Positions 38,001-50,434 of a stretch of 57,811 bases of DNA are shown here, one piece after another. Source of the DNA: Trichinella spiralis. Taxonomy: Eukaryota > Nematoda > Enoplea > Trichinellida > Trichinellidae. Where the stretch lies: positions 8,470,081 through 8,527,891 of the forward strand of contig CM012954.1 in assembly GCA_000181795.3 (NCBI GenBank), given 5' to 3'. The translations under genes were made by a program, and so were the position numbers. Position 1 is the stretch's first letter; each line of letters begins with the position of its first letter. The notes beneath the pieces were generated by a model, which was given only the letters and a program-made list of their open reading frames with translations, was not told the DNA's origin and ran no database searches.

Positions 38001-40682
38001 TGAATAAACAATTTAAGGGTTTATTTTATTTTTTATTGCCTTTTTTTAGAATAGTACTATAAGTAGGCGTATTGAGTTAGTTGCGTAATTGCAATTAAAT
38101 CTTTTTCTCTCCTCTTTACCAACATTTTATACAGTTGTATGTTTTGCTTTCAAATTTTTGTTCGCCATAAGTACTTGAACTTCCTTGTTTTATTTTTGCA
38201 ATTTTCGAATATTTACGTTTAGCTGTTTTTTGTCATTGTTCGTGATCGTTATTACACTTGAATGAAATTTCAACAATTTCCAACACAGCAGCAACATGCT
38301 GTGGAAACGGGCGTGAATCCATGAGTAAGCAGTTGTTCGCTATTTTGAGCTTTTTCCAACGATTGATTTTTATCCACTGACGCAAGCTAGGTTTTCTTTC
38401 CAATTCAATGGACACTATAACAATATTCAAATTAGCATTGTTATTGTCATCATTATTGTTGTTGTTGTTGTTGTTGTTATGATTATGACTTTTTGGCACA
38501 ATAACGTAAAGCATTGTTCAAAGCGACTAGTAATAATCTTTGTGATTTGCAAATTTTTCAAAAGTATATTATCAAATTATTAACTTCTTAATCGCATCTT
38601 ATAATCTGTTGATTATAATTTTTTATTTTACTGGCCATTTGTTTAAAAAATAGATACGGCATAATAAACAACAGGAAGTTCTTTTGATATACATGTAAAA
38701 TTAAATAAATAAGTTTGCAATCTTTTTATTTGTATTTTATTGGTGTTATGCTTTTTTATTTCATTTCACCCATTTTCATGTGCAACGTACAAATTAGCAG
38801 TATTGCTGTTGGTTGCTTGTTTTTTGTCATCAAGAAAAATGTTTTACGCTTGTTATTATTTATTATTATTATTATTATTGTTATAACACAATGAATGGAT
38901 CATTTTAGGATCCTGGTCGTTTACCAAATCCGTACGTTAAAGCTTATTTGCTGCAAGAGAGGCACCACTATTGTCGCAGTCGAATTCATAAAAAGACCGA
39001 AAATGCTGAATTCAACGAAGTGTTCTCATTCGAAGCGCCAATTGATGGTCTTTCTTCCAGAATGTTGCAGGTATTTTGTTTGTGCTTTTTCTTCTGTGCA
39101 TTGTCACCGTGTGGATGATGGTTTGAAAAGTTTAAATTAGTTTATTCATGAGTATGTTATTTATAAATTATTACTCGATTTTTGAAAAATTGAAATGTTC
39201 CTATTTTACAAAACTGTGTATACTCTTGTGATTTGCATAGATTTATTCAAGAAGTTGTATGTGTGATATTTTATTTTATATTGATCTGTTTTTGTTGCAG
39301 AGAGTTTCCTATTATTATTGGTCAAGATTTTGATTGTAATATTGGCGTCATTATAGTTAACAGTTTACGACTATGAACGGATCAAACGTCATGACATTAT
39401 TGGCAACGTTATTATGCGTGATTTGTTGGAAAAATCTGATTTATCCTCTTGGACCGAGTACACTATGCATGTTGTTGACAATGATGTAAGTATCTTCTTG
39501 TTAACGGTTATTTATTTTTAGCTGTTATTTGGAGAAACGGCTTTTCACATTCTTCTTTTATTCTTTAGAACAACTTTCTTTGAAATTGACAATTCATTCT
39601 AAAGTTACAACTGCTCTAATGGAATGAAAATCAATTGTAGATGTTTTAAATACATTTTTATAATTGATTTAATAATGAAAATTAATAAATTCGAACGTAA
39701 AATATCATTATATCTTTACACGCAGTGGAACAGAGATAATGGCAATGGCAAAAGTTATCCTTTTTTCTCGTACAATGGATGCACTTTTGAAAAACATATT
39801 ATGTTTTTTGTTTGAATATTTTCAAATAATTTTTATTTCAGAAGAAAGATGACTACGGGGATATTTTATTGTATTTGAATTTTAACAAGAATGATGAAAA
39901 ATTGCATTTTACCGTTGCCAGAGCTTATAATCTTCGTCCAATGGACATCACCGGTGCTTCAGGTGTGTGCAATCAGTTAGTTTCACTGCTTCAAATTTAA
40001 ATTTATTTACTTCAATTCACCTATGCAAATCGATTGTCAGTGATATTGTTTTTGTTTATTGAAGAATTTATTATTGTTTTGAAATATGATTTGTTTAATT
40101 ACTTTTATCATAATTGCTCTGTAATGGCGATGCTTATTTCAGATCCGTATGTAAAAATTATTCAACTGAACCAGCGAAAACGAGTGAAAAAAAAGAAAAC
40201 TTCCATAAAAAGAGCCAATTTGCATCCCGTATACAACGAAAACTTAACGTTCGACTTGCCACGTCAGCAAATTCGAGACACCAGTTTTTTGGTGAAAGTA
40301 ATGGACTGGGACAGGTGAACATTGGCAAGCTATTTTTGGAAATAAAATTCTTCTATAACTTTCCATAGTAGTTATTTATTAATTATTCTTTTTTTTTTGA
40401 ATTTGCATTTCTGAATGCAGAATTGGCAGTGATGATTTGCTTGGCTGTTGCATAATTGGATCGGAAAGTGTTACGAAAGAGGGCCGTGAACAGTGGGAAC
40501 GTTGCGTGCTTCAGAGTAGCGAGGAAAGCAACTGCTCTCAGGAATCACTGACAAATGGAATGTGGCATTCATTGCTTCCGGATGTACCGGAAGATTTTTG
40601 CCGACTGCCTAATTTTTCCAAAGAAAAGAAAGAAAGAAGGTCTATGCGATTTCGTTTGAAAACTTTCAGTGGCAGACGTTGA
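35022..40682 (+). CDS. Synaptotagmin-like tandem C2 protein
   Basis: C2 domains bind phospholipid, often with Ca2+, and synaptotagmins control vesicle exocytosis. Six coding exons: 35022-35438, 38909-39070, 39357-39485, 39842-39962, 40143-40314, 40421-40682; phases agree and give 420 residues. A polar 110-residue N-terminus precedes C2A (about 111-235) and C2B (about 243-375). C2B keeps the Asp set (D271, D277, D331, D333, D339) and a polybasic stretch KRVKKKK (289-295). C2A is altered: N146 sits where SDPYVK normally has Asp, and E200 replaces the Asp of the YDFDR motif. The end of C2B has the WHxL-type motif (MWHSL). No membrane helix lies in this frame; see the hydrophobic frame at 34889. 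An in-frame stop at 34998 precedes the start. AATAAA lies at 40751. The subfamily is not assigned. Confidence 0.93.
35439..38908 (+). other. Intron 1 of the synaptotagmin-like gene (3.5 kb)
   Basis: This AT-rich intron lies between the codons for KTN and DPGRL in C2A. It holds a GC-richer patch near 36040-36380 and a TTG microsatellite at 38457-38479. On the minus strand at 38233-38514 a 93-residue frame reads through that repeat as an Asn run; I do not accept it as a gene. Confidence 0.75.
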
Positions 40683-40744
40683 ACATGACCGATGTTCATG
40701 GAAAATCATCTGTGAAATTTTAATATGCTAGCAGTGAATGGATA

Positions 40745-40849
40745 ATGGTTAATAAAAAAGCGCAGCTGGTATTGCCTCGTCTGTTGAAACGCGATCCAAA
40801 TTATTTGCTTGATCATGTCGATCTGTCGACGTTCTCACGCAAATTATGA
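40745..40849 (+). CDS. Small 34-residue frame after the synaptotagmin-like stop
   Basis: ATG at 40745, 62 nt past the stop of the C2 gene, opens a 34-residue frame with coding-like codon use: basic start, Leu-rich middle (LVLPRLLKRDP), and acidic stretch LLDHVDLS. The frame is open back to 40724. A splice from a weak donor at 40640 to an AG at 40730-40731 would join it in phase to the C2 protein as an alternative C-terminus. It could equally be a 3'-UTR microprotein or chance. It overlaps the AATAAA at 40751. Confidence 0.3.
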   Translation: MVNKKAQLVLPRLLKRDPNYLLDHVDLSTFSRKL

Positions 40850-43493
40850 CGTTTCAAAAATCAATTCCATGCACACACATGCAGATACATGTAAATATAC
40901 AATATATATGTAATTGGTGAATCCTGAATGGGTATTCACTCTTATAAAATTATGCCTTAATTACGGGTAATATCTTTGAATATTAAAATTGTCCTTATTC
41001 TATATATATATACATATACATGTAATGTGCATTTTTCAGGTTGTTTATATTTAAATTATGAATTCATTCAAGAGGTATAAATGTAAATAAAATCAAAATA
41101 GAATTAATAGTTCTAATTTCATGATTAATGAAATGCTTGGCAATTTGATTGGCAGAGAAGATTGTTGACTTTTAGTTCTGCTTTCATCATTTCACCAGTA
41201 ACAACAAAATAGCCCCATTCAAAAATGTAATAGAATAATTCAGAATTACATACATATCGAGTTATTTTTAGTGCTTTAATGTGAAATATTCCTTATACAA
41301 TTTTCAAAGTACGAACCTTTAAAATTGTTCAATGCTTGAATTCAAACAGCAAGATCATACATTAAAATTTGCATGAAATTTCTAGTAAACTAGTACGACG
41401 CCTGTTTTTCTTTACGTTCAGTTCAGCAAGCATAGTTTTCACAACCGTCAATGGCAAATCACATCGACGGATGCATGCTTGCAATATAAAACGATCACAT
41501 TACTGCTTAGATCTACATACCATTGGATAGCGAAAATAAATCAAATTAATTAAACTTATGAATTTAGTTCCAAAGTTAAAGTCACGTCAAAATTATTCGA
41601 CCACTGAGATTGGCGTCAAGTCGATAAAATGCAAATTTTCGTGCGTGGCCTTGCCGTTTGTTTGCTTTGATGCTATAGCTCGTTACAATCCTCAACTTTC
41701 AACATATATACAACTTCATTTAATATACTATTTTGTAACATTTCAATGATAACTAGCGGTGGTAAATAGCATAATAGTTATTATTTGTTGTAAAATTGCA
41801 TAACATATATTGTTTTTTTTGTGATTTTAGATTGACAATCGTGAAAATTTTTGTTTACTCAGGGTACTGAAAAGCAGACACAGTGAGGCTTGTTCACCAG
41901 AAAATGTATGCAAATTTTTATTCCATTGAGATGCTCACGCTTACGTGTCTTTAGTTTCAATGATTGCTGGGGTACGGTGTGAAGGTACGTGTGCAGTGGC
42001 TTTTTCACTGCGATCATGATCATGGAATAATATTTAAAACGACTTTGCTTTTCGTTTGTTATTTTTTATTTCTTCAAATTAATTCATGTGCATTTGGAGA
42101 AGCGTGAATACAAAATGAAGATGAAAAACTGGAAGGCAGCTGTCTTATTAGTAAGTTACATTTGCTTTACTTATTCTGCAACTGATACAATGTCTAAGCT
42201 CAGAATATACAATGAATCTGCAATTTCTATTAGAACGAAGTAATACAATTTTCTTGAGTTTCGAAAATTTACATACAACATAATGAACACTTTACAAGCT
42301 TTGCAAAATAGTTCTTTTATATTGCCATCTCTGTTATAAATGAGACTGATATATGTGAAGTATTTTCAATTTTCACATTAGTGAGCATATTAATTGTTAT
42401 TTTTTATAATATTACTGAGATGTGGTTGAGATGGTCTTCAACGACATGAAGACGCCTATTCAGTGAAGTAGCATTCTTTTTTGATTGATCGTTATAACTT
42501 CAAATTATAATAAATAAAAAATAGATGTTGAGTCTGTAATGATTCTATTTTGTGAACTTCACGTGTAAATGAAAAGCAATAATATGTTATTTTTGAGAAA
42601 ATATTTTTAAAAATAGCATATTTTTAAGTTTTGCTGCGTATTAAGGCAAGCATTTGATTTAATGTTCGGCATTTCAATAGATTCGAAGAAGAATGAAGAC
42701 GAATGAAACCGAACGGGAAACAAAAAACATATGTGGTTACCGTGGGTCCCTATTGTGTAGGTCTGGTGTGGTGATATTTCAAAAGGGTGAAGTTATTCCG
42801 TAGTTTAATTAAGCTAGGGAGATAGTTGTATGGTTGAGATTGGAAATAATGCAGTATTTGGGCTTTGAGGCAACAAAATCGTTGTATGCAATTGTTTTCA
42901 TGAGTCGTAATATTTTGAAATTTTCATTTGTTAACTTTATTTATTTTTTTCATACATCCCATTGCTTAATTTCAAGACATGCAAGTTAACAGTGTAAAAT
43001 AACTTTCAACTCAAAATTTTATAAAGTTAGTTGTAAATTGTGTAAAGTGAAATGTAAAAGCAACCAGTCGTGTGAGGTGCTCTTCGGATGCCTTTATCCG
43101 GATGTGCGTTGAGCTTGTCAGTAAACAAAGTTCACTTGATTAGGGTCACTATACAAGGCGGAACCGATATTGCTCAGCAAGCAGTGCATAGTTGCTGAAC
43201 GGAAAATTTAATATCCGCGCATTATTGACTTGGTTAACGCACGCTGATTTGATTGAACAAATTTGTTCCCTATTGGAAAATATACTATTATCGTAATGAA
43301 ATTTTTCTTTCAACAATTGTAACAATAGCCAAGCTGTTGAATGCCACACTTATAGTTGAGCTAATTTAGTCAAATATGTGAACATACTCTTAACACTGAT
43401 TATAACATATATAATCAAATAATTTCAAACATTCTCAGTAGACAACGACTTTTGTCTGAGCGCATTAATTAAGTACGGGCCCACTTTCAATGT

Positions 43494-43503
43494 NNNNNNN
43501 NNN
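43494..43503. other. Assembly gap (10 N)
   Basis: Ten N characters mark a scaffold join whose true length is unknown. Sequence is missing here, and the minus-strand Gln/Thr-rich frame to its right is cut by it. Confidence 0.99.
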
Positions 43504-46049
43504 AAACGAGGACAAGAATTGTACTTTGTTTTCTCTGTTCCATTTATTCTCAAAAAGTAGGTCGACACTTTTTTTTCCTTCCACGAGAGAATTTTTATTT
43601 CTTTGTTGAAAAATTTGCATAATTTGATTGGTGTTCAAGTTGTACGTAGTTTGCTGACGTGACGACGATGCAGTTGTGGGGGATTTTGTAGTTGTCAAAC
43701 TTTTCTGTGGTTGTTGTTGTCGTTGTCGTTGTATTTGCATTTTGTTCATGATCAAAACGTCCGATTTGACTAAACAAGGATTTTATTTATTTGCATACGC
43801 GCTTCTGCTTTTTGTTTACTCAATTTTACTGCTGGGTTGTGTCAGTAGTGCAATTTCTGAATAAATTCAACTTGTACTTTTGGCTTGTTGTTGTTGTTGT
43901 TGTTGTTGTCATTTCGCACCGCATCATTCATTAAATTTATCCATACAGTATTGAAACGTAGAAAATGATGAAAAAAAAATTTTTTTATTTGCTTTTTTCA
44001 CAATTTGCATTTTTGTGATTGTTTATTGTTGTTGTTGTGGGCTAACTTTGTCTGTCAATTATCCCCAAAGCTGGTCGATCCCAGATTTGAAGAGTTTCCA
44101 TTATTCGTATATACACACGGTCGGTTGGTGATCAATAAGTGAATGAACGAACGACCATTTCAGGTCCAATTGCTTTTTGATAATAGATCATCACTTGAAC
44201 GTGCTATTCTCTAGATGTGTATGACCATTGTGAGTTGGAAATGACACGTTCGCTAATAATATTGTGATCATCAGGAATATTATTTACAAAATTTGAAAAT
44301 CAACCGGCTCATTAAAATTCAAATCACTAATCAATCAATCAATTAATCAATTGCGCGTGTACATCATTTTGATACACTCGCATGCATATTTGTATGCATA
44401 TTTGATTCTCTAACTATTCGTTTGTGCTTTTTTTGTATTTGTTGATTTTTCTCATCTATAAACAGTAGTAAATATGATTCATCACTTCTACGCTTGCTGC
44501 GGCAGCATCTTTCTTCTCACAAGCATACACGATTAATTGGTTGAATCATTTTCACTTTGATTTTTTCCATTCTTTATTCCGTTGCAGAATTTTCCAGGTA
44601 CCCGTACGTCAGTTGTGTCAAGTTTTCCTTTTCTATTATTTTTATCATTTTTTTAAATTTTAATTTTCTGTATTCAATTCCATTTTTATATTCAACAGAT
44701 TTTTATTATTATCAATTTTTTGCATTATTCAGTTTAACAAGGGTTAGTAAAATTGTTATAAAATGTTGTAATAAATTGTAAGAATATTTTTGCATAATAC
44801 GAATAAACTTGGAAAATGTTTCATCAATTTAAATAGATAGGTGCTTATAACGTGTGTGTATGTGTGTGTGTGTGTGTGTTGTTGAAGCAGTTCAATACTG
44901 ATCAAATTAATAATAGAAATTGGAAAATTGATTTTTCATTAATTTTATTGTCCGAGAGTAATTTGGTAAACAAATCCGTTTTCACCAACCATTTTAAATA
45001 TTAGCCAAACAGTTTATATAGAATATTAGCGGAAATTGAAATGGGGCGATCTTGTTGATTGCATGAGTGGAGAATTTTTAGTATAGTTGAACAATTCAGT
45101 TTATTCCTATCTGACTAAATCGTTTCCTCCATTTGAACATCCTATTTTCAATGTGACAAATTAAAATGAACAAATCAACGCTACAATTACTCAACTTTGA
45201 ATAATGCGTGTGCGTGTGTGTTTTTGAATTTTATTTATGCTTTTGATTCAAATTAAATATTAAAATTAAATACAGCTTACAAATACCATTAAAAAAACAT
45301 ATTCGATGAGAGACAGAAAGAGAATGGATAGAAAATTTCTGCTGCTGACGGTTTTTCAATTGCATGCAAAGTAGTTAAGAAGAGTGAATAAAACTTTTTC
45401 ATTGTTTGATGACGAAGCTGCTTTGATGAAATTTAATTATGCACCGCTTGGCAAATTGTCAACTTTTATATCAAGCGAACAAGCATAGTATTATAACAAA
45501 CGGTTGTTGTGCTTTTCTGTTCAGTTCAATTTAGTTCTGTTCTGTTTTGCGCGTTTCAATTTTTAATTATTACTCAACAAATTCATTAATCATTTCATAG
45601 CTATTCAACGTTTTTTTCTTTCTTCTATTCTTCTTCTTTGTCACTTTTCTTTGCTCATTTTTATGCAAATTTTTTCCCATCTTCTTTTATGAATGAATTT
45701 ACTGTTGTGACTGCTTTTATTTATTGATAATGAGAAAAGTGAACGTTCAACCGGTGAGCATTCTTATTCTTCTTCTTCTTCTTTTTTGCATAAATATATT
45801 ATTTATGCATGTCTAAAGAATAAATGAATAACAATAAAGCGATGAAAGAGAGAAAAGGAAAAAAATTTTTTTTTACAATATTTATTAAATAGTGGCAAAG
45901 AGAGATTTCTTGAGATCTGTTGAATGGACTTGAGTAATGTAATTATTGTGAAAGAGGGAAAGGGATTTCTATCTTTTTTTTCTTCTCGCCCTTGGAATTG
46001 AACATTGTTGATCATAATAATGGAATAAATATTTTCTTCACTGATGCAA

Positions 46050-46400
46050 CAGTGGACGGTGAAACAAGGTTGGGATGAGGCTGGGATGGATGTGGTTTAC
46101 CTCTCTGATTGCGTCTCTGATTCAGCTTATTTTCCAATCAGAAGCCAATTGGCTCAGATGTGTGGCCAGCTTTTAGCTAATGCAGTTAAATGTTGAGCAG
46201 TTTTTCGGCGGGCAGTTTCTGACAAAAGTGATCCGCCCCTCGGCTGCTTGTGGCTAATTGAATTACAAATCTACTCGACGCTTTGATTGAGCATCTCTTC
46301 AACGTTTTAGGCGACAAAATATAGAACGTCATCGTCATCGCCACTCGACACATCCATCCAATTCTACTTACTTAATCGGCTCTTGTCTAAAAATATATCA
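46050..46400. promoter_or_regulatory. GC-richer non-coding island with a CCAAT palindrome
   Basis: A sharply bounded, GC-richer block in AT-rich DNA. It carries CCAATCAG near 46135 and a perfect 12-bp palindrome AGCCAATTGGCT at 46143-46154. No reading frame of note crosses it. It lies 2.8 kb upstream of the GPCR, so an enhancer or a distant promoter/5' exon of that gene is possible. This is an inference from composition and motifs. Confidence 0.35.
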
Positions 46401-49161
46401 AATCACAAGCCTCCAACTTCTCCCTCCGCACACACACACACACACATTCTCTTCTTTCCCATCATCATATTCGTATTAATTAGTAAGGAAAAATAAATTC
46501 ACCTGAGATTGGATTCAAAAATTTTTATGGTAATTTCTTCATTGTTTTTTTTTGTGATTTGTTTTTCTGTGTGTCAAATTTAATTTTTACCAAGAGGTAG
46601 AGAGAGAGAGAAAGCGTGTTTTTCTTTTGTTCTTTTTGCACATGCCTGTTGTCGCCTGAAAAAGATTTGAAGTATTTTCAAATGCAAATTTTTTCTTAAA
46701 TTTTGCAAATCGCTATTTGAACTATTTTCACGTCATAAATTGATGGCAACTAGAACACAATTTCTCTTATCAAAAGAAATAGTTTCGCGCTTTATCGTAT
46801 ATTTATTTATCCATTTACTTTTGGTAGACATGCCTGTTGATAAATTGATTCAATCAAATTTATAATTTGTTCTTTAATTAGTGTTATGAATTTTTCCTTT
46901 TCACAATTAATTGATTTTATTCATTGGAAATTATTAATCAATGTAACACAATAGTAGTAGCAGCCCATTGGTTTTTTGTTTCTATCAACTATTTTCTGTG
47001 TTTGAATTTTATATATCAATCAACCAACGATGATGGTGATGTTGAATGAAATTTCAAAGTTAAAAATGGAACATTATTTTATTAAATTAATTTTCTCAGT
47101 GTAATTAATTTGTTGTGTAACATTTTGAGATAAGCGACAGTGTGCGGCTAATCAAGTTATCTTGAATGACTTTAATTTATGCCTTTCTTGACAGTGATTT
47201 TTCTTCAGTTTATCAGTTCAATATACAAATAGCACACTCGTCAAATGTGAACTATTTTTTTTATTTATTTTATGTTAATTTTTTTGTTATTTAAATAAGT
47301 AAATAATGACAATGATGATCCGTTATTTGGTATTTCAAAAGTTATCCACATTATTCAATTTAATCAAATGTGAAACATTCACGAGATGATGAGGATACAT
47401 TTGGTCGTGTTATTTCTTTTTCGATTGACAGCATCATTATTTTTCACGACTTAAGATCATAATATTGAAGCGGTGGAAATTTCCTTAGCAAAAGTTATTT
47501 CTGACATGCACTTGCTTGCCTGCCCGCTTGCCTGCTTGTTCATGACTTGATTGCTCTCCTCATGACAAATGCAATAGGATGATGATGAGGCGATTTAGCT
47601 GGATAAAACTTGTCAAGCATTGATTTTCTCCTTTATTTTTTTTCCTTTTCTATCCAAAACATTATCTAATACATTCGACTGTGCATAAATACATCAATAA
47701 ACAAATATATTGTTTATTTTGAATTCTGAAAATGTAATGTGTTTTTTTCTTCATGTTTTTTTTAACAATCTTTACCACTTTGAGGATAATTAAAAGAAAC
47801 TATTTGTATATTTTGCTAATTGCAAACTGGCTGCTTAGTAAATAAATTGTTTTCATTTTAAACACGGATGCTGTTGCAATATTGAGATCATGTTTCAAAT
47901 TTCCAACATTTATATATGCATATAAGCCAGGCGATATTACTATTATTCTTACTATTATCATATTCCCAGTAGATGTGGAATTTTAATTTCAATGTGAAAT
48001 TTCCAAGTTGCATAATTCCAAAGTTATATTCAAAGGTTGAATTGAGTTTGAGAATGATTGATTTCATATTAAGTTTGAAGTTGGAAAGCGAAGTGGAGAA
48101 GAAATTTTCACCCAAGTTCACTTTTATTCAAGACAATAATAATTTGCAAACATTCAATGCAACAATAATTATACATGCATACAGATGTATCTATATAATG
48201 TTTTTTTTGATATTCATGCATGAGCTTTAGGCTAAACCTGTTTATATCTTTTATAGCAGTTTTTACGATATCGCTGATTGAAAAAGTCCAGGCTAGGGCT
48301 TTTCTCAGAGTACAGCTTATATATAATTTGCATAATGTGAGATGATGAGAAACATAAGCAGGTCCGTGTTTCATTATCAGTGATTTGTTTATGAAAATGA
48401 AATATAATAATTTATTGTTGTAAACTTTGTTAGTGTTATTGCGTTTTTTATTCTTTGTCAATTGCGCAGTTGATTTCAAATAAAATGCATTAAAGGACCA
48501 CCGCATCTTAAGAGGGGAGTGATTTTGAATTTTTGATTGATTGAATCGAATAGGAATGAAACATCTTTGCATTTCAAAGAATACTCGTGCTAATTGCAGT
48601 TATCGTTTTACCGGCTGAGAATCTCTGTGAATGCTTTTTATTCCTCTTTTCGCTTCTCTCTCTCTCTCCCTCTCTATTGAAGAATACTCTTGTCGATCAA
48701 TAATTTGATGCAATTTTGAATAGAATTCGAGCTTTAAAATAGAAATTTATTATCACAATTATGATAATTTTTTTGTATTCCTATTTAAATATTGCGTTTT
48801 TATTTTCGTTAACAATTAATGGATGAAAAGAATAATTTGATTGGAAACAAGAAATCAAGTGATGTGTACTTTTGTGATTGTAATGCTTTGAAATGGCGTG
48901 AAATAGCAATTTTAAAAACTTGTTTCCAACAAAAAAGTTCTTTTTTTTCTTTTGATTCATGTTATTATGTTGTTAATCGTCTTGTGAGGGAATTTAATTG
49001 TAAAAAAACGATAAAATTGATCAGTGGATGTATGAAGAATTAAATAAGTGGGAAATATCTTTTTTTTTCAATCAAAAATTCCATACAAAGTGGACAAAAT
49101 AGATTAAATTATGCATATATCGATGTGCGTTGTGAATGCGAATGAATGAATAAATCACGAA

Positions 49162-50346
49162 ATGTATGTATGTAGTAGTTGGATGAATTCGAACGGGTCG
49201 ACGACCACGGTTCAACAGTTGATGATGGAGAACATGTCGACCGTATATGATGATTCGGAGGCGCGTGTGTTGTCAGCGTTGCGACAAGTGAATTTTTGGT
49301 ATTTGTTCGTTGTAATCACGGTGGGCATATTTGGCAACATGCTGGCCGTGATGACCATCGTCCGTTCGAGGTTGATGAAAATATCTTCCAATCACTATTT
49401 GATCGCTTTGACTTGTTCGGACAGTGTATTTTTGCTTTCGTTGTTTCTCATATGGTTGAGCAAGTTGAATGTGGCCGTTTATCACCGGGATGGATTTTGC
49501 CAATTGGTTCTGTTCTGTCTGAACTGCAGCAGCTGGCTGTCCAGCTGGTATACGATGATCTTGACCGTGGAACGGTATTTCGTGGTGTTTTTTCCGTTGA
49601 GTAGGGCGGCGGCTTGCAGCATCGGACGAACGAGGCGAATCATCTGCTTGGCTTTACCGTTCCCGGTGCTGTTCAACATCTGGATAATCATTGCTACGGG
49701 TGTCAACGAAACTGGCGCTTGCAACATGATCGAAAGCTATTATTACGCCGGTATGGTTCTCAACTGGATCGACACGGTATTGTCGTTTGTCGTACCGGCA
49801 ATTGTGATCACGGCTTGCAATATTGCCATCTGTTACAAAGTTTATTCTCGTGCCAACGCATTTGCCGACCTGAAAGGTGGTAGCAAGTCGACTACAAGCA
49901 GCAAGACAAGCAGCAGAGGTTCGGCTGCAGGTTCCGCTTTGGAATTGCCTTTGATGCGTCGCCACGGTGGTTGTGGTGGCGGTGGTTGTGGTGGTGGTTC
50001 TTCGTCCTCTGGTCATGCCGGTCGTCCAGCCGGAAGTCAGGAGAGGAAAATTACCCAATCGTTGGTCACTTTGTCTTGCGTGTTTGTCGCGTTGAACGTG
50101 CCCAGCTATTCGTTGAGATTGCGCGATTACGTGCTAGTCGCTACTGGTCGAATTCCCCAAAATCAACCGTTGAGTGAAATTATTTTGGAAAATGTATTCA
50201 ATTTGATTTATTATACCAATTTTTCCATCAACTTTTTCGTCTACTGTTTGTCGAGTGAAAATTTCCGTTCCGCCGCTTGGCAATTGTGGCACGAATGGTT
50301 GCCGGCATTTCGTTTGCGGAAACGTGCCGCACCTATTCCACTCTGA
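49162..50346 (+). CDS. Class-A (rhodopsin-like) peptide-type GPCR
   Basis: Seven-helix plasma-membrane receptor, probably for a neuropeptide. Intronless, 394 residues; an in-frame stop precedes the ATG. N-glycosylation sites lie at N10 and N24, and at N182 in extracellular loop 2. Helices: about 45-67 (GIFGN), 79-100 (LIALTCSDS), 113-138, 160-180, 200-227, 298-318, 342-363. C113 and C187 can form the usual disulfide. ERY (137-139) replaces DRY. Helix 6 has LNVP instead of CWxP, and helix 7 has NFFVY where most receptors have NPxxY. From memory, several invertebrate FMRFamide/myosuppressin-type receptors share this NFF pattern. The third intracellular loop (228-297) is long, Ser-rich, and holds a Gly/Cys repeat made by GGT/TGT triplets. 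AATAAA follows at 50429. The ligand is unknown. Confidence 0.93.
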   Translation: MYVCSSWMNSNGSTTTVQQLMMENMSTVYDDSEARVLSALRQVNFWYLFVVITVGIFGNMLAVMTIVRSRLMKISSNHYLIALTCSDSVFLLSLFLIWLSKLNVAVYHRDGFCQLVLFCLNCSSWLSSWYTMILTVERYFVVFFPLSRAAACSIGRTRRIICLALPFPVLFNIWIIIATGVNETGACNMIESYYYAGMVLNWIDTVLSFVVPAIVITACNIAICYKVYSRANAFADLKGGSKSTTSSKTSSRGSAAGSALELPLMRRHGGCGGGGCGGGSSSSGHAGRPAGSQERKITQSLVTLSCVFVALNVPSYSLRLRDYVLVATGRIPQNQPLSEIILENVFNLIYYTNFSINFFVYCLSSENFRSAAWQLWHEWLPAFRLRKRAAPIPL

Positions 50347-50428
50347 TCTGTTCACTTATTCGCTGAACGATTAATTCTATTCGCATTGTTTATTTATGTT
50401 GTTTGCACATTTTTTTGGAAAATTTTAC

Positions 50429-50434
50429 AATAAA
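50429..50434 (+). terminator. Polyadenylation signal of the GPCR gene
   Basis: AATAAA lies about 83 nt past the GPCR stop, at a normal distance for a short 3' UTR. It is followed by a T-rich stretch. Confidence 0.6.

Larger units (their letters stand above)
40850..49161. other. Gene-poor region between the C2 gene and the GPCR
   Basis: This is 8.3 kb of AT-rich DNA. It contains a ten-N gap, TTG repeats near 43885-43909, TG repeats near 44855-44880, CA repeats near 46430-46446 and a GC-richer island at about 46050-46400. A Gln/Thr-rich minus-strand frame (about 43504-43750) runs into the gap. A 74-residue ATG frame at 48819-49043 (+) has no recognisable similarity. No gene is supported. Confidence 0.5.

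Noticed and set aside
38233-38514. 93-residue minus-strand frame with an Asn run
   Set aside because: It is built on a GTT microsatellite within an intron of the C2 gene, with no other support.
48819-49043. 74-residue ATG frame just upstream of the GPCR
   Set aside because: AT-rich codons, no recognisable domain, no splice or regulatory context; kept only as a note.
49273-50058. Long frames on the opposite strand and other frames of the GPCR
   Set aside because: Shadows of the receptor, whose own frame has all seven helices and family motifs.
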